Origin: Corynebacterium sp. 122RC1
Lineage (GTDB): Bacteria > Actinomycetota > Actinomycetes > Mycobacteriales > Mycobacteriaceae
Direction of reading: 5' to 3'
Assembly: GCF_024580955.1 (NCBI RefSeq)
Contig: NZ_JANIKD010000021.1
Coordinates: forward strand, 1-34,956
Length of the DNA: 34,956 bases
Part shown: piece after piece, positions 34,505 through 34,956 of the stretch
Numbering within the stretch: position 1 is the first letter of the stretch
How the letters are laid out: each line of letters starts with the position of its first letter
The notes under the pieces: generated by a model
Database searches by the model: none
What the model was told of the DNA's origin: nothing
Seen by the model: the letters and a program-made list of their open reading frames with translations, nothing else
Made by a program: the position numbers and the translations under genes

Positions 34505-34956
34505 TGAGCTGCCCTGGGTTTTGTTCCTAGGCATTTGCCTTGGTTTCCATTATGGCTTTGGGTGGGTTGTATGCCCAAAAGGCTGCTTCAACCTCGGCTG
34601 GTGTTCGGTAGCCAAGGCTTTGGTGTAGCCGGGACTCGTTCCACCAAGTCACCCACTTAAACGTTGCGCTCTCTACCTCGATAACGTCGTTCCATCGGCG
34701 AGGGTGAATAAGCTCATTTTTGTAGGAGCCGTTGACGTTTTCGGCCAGCGCATTGTCATAGGAATCTCCCACCGTGCCGGTAGAGGCAGTAATCCCATAC
34801 TCAGCCAAACGCTCGTTGTAGATGATGCTCACGTACTGAGAGCCATGATCCGAGTGGTGAATAAGCCCAGTTGTTTCCTTGGCGCTGACAATTGCTTGAT
34901 TGAGCGCCTGCAGCGGCAGCAGCTGCGTGCGCATCGAATCTGACAGGGCCCACCCG
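34505..34956 (-). mobile_element. IS3-family insertion sequence, 3' part (right copy)
   Basis: Reverse complement of 1-452 with one difference (the base equal to position 118). The end TGAGCTGCCC at 34505 is the outer terminus. The 5' part is outside the window. Confidence 0.9.
34527..34955 (-). CDS. IS3-family transposase orfB, C-terminal part (partial at right edge)
   Basis: Same protein part as the copy at 2-430, with the HHSDHGSQY and DNALAEN catalytic motifs, read leftwards and open to the window edge. Its one base difference from the left copy is synonymous. It points toward the surface-protein gene, about 210 bases away, so IS transcripts could read toward that gene, but the hairpins at 34476-34504 and 34321-34366 stand between. 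Confidence 0.9.
   Translation of the reverse strand, partial: GWALSDSMRTQLLPLQALNQAIVSAKETTGLIHHSDHGSQYVSIIYNERLAEYGITASTGTVGDSYDNALAENVNGSYKNELIHPRRWNDVIEVESATFKWVTWWNESRLHQSLGYRTPAEVEAAFWAYNPPKAIMETKANA

Overview
The window looks like a chromosomal segment of a Corynebacterium. Gene content and order match, from memory, the C. glutamicum block rpf1 - cspB - DUF2771 - glutamine cyclotransferase - DUF3027 - purine permease - MFS - rRNA methyltransferase - sepH - serC - gltA - FKBP - accD3 - mctBC. The same core is recognisable in Mycobacterium tuberculosis around rpfA, cspB, sepH, serC, gltA2, accD3 and echA6. Several genes appear to be transcribed without a leader, and RamB-like and GlxR-like motifs can be read, which fits this genus. 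No tRNA, rRNA or CRISPR array was seen.

Layout. Positions 1-452 and 34505-34956 are near-identical 3' parts of one IS3-family element in inverted orientation; both are cut by the window edge. Next to the left IS lies about 670 bases without a convincing gene, apart from a decayed minus-strand frame. Then come a BASS-family Na+-coupled transporter, a two-TM membrane protein, an unusual CTP synthase (pyrG), a Tat-exported Rv2525c-like protein and an exported serine hydrolase. Positions 7221-9217 hold mctC/mctB (monocarboxylate symporter). Positions 9747-13002 hold an echA6-like crotonase, an aldo-keto reductase and, divergently, accD3. FKBP, gltA and the divergent serC, sepH and a conserved hypothetical follow. 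From 19.3 to 25.9 kb are an RNA methyltransferase, a DHA2 drug exporter, a purine permease, DUF3027, a glutamine cyclotransferase lipoprotein and a DUF2771 protein. From 26.0 to 30.3 kb are a cold-shock protein, a resuscitation-promoting factor and a second mctB/mctC-like pair. A 1,225-residue cell-wall protein with an LANTG sorting signal fills 30.6-34.3 kb, just inside the right IS.

How the genes work together. There is a central carbon theme (citrate synthase, two acetate/pyruvate-type symporters, an acyl-CoA carboxylase subunit and an EchA6-like acyl-CoA binder probably tied to mycolic acid metabolism). There is also a growth and cell-envelope theme (SepH, Rpf, cold-shock protein, Rv2525c-like protein, surface adhesin). 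Most of the block is core genome. The likely accessory parts are the left flank with the IS and the atypical pyrG, and the right flank with the adhesin and the IS.

The observations most worth checking are: (1) two back-to-back terminator-like hairpins in the leader of the adhesin gene; (2) a CTP synthase with unusual motifs outside the usual pyrG neighbourhood; (3) a two-copy terminator element with an identical outer stem and different inner stems at convergent gene junctions; (4) a nearly symmetric bidirectional leaderless promoter; (5) paired TTTGCAA motifs upstream of both mctBC loci; (6) loss of both catalytic glutamates in the crotonase. All function calls rest on reading the sequence and on recalled family knowledge; no database search was run.
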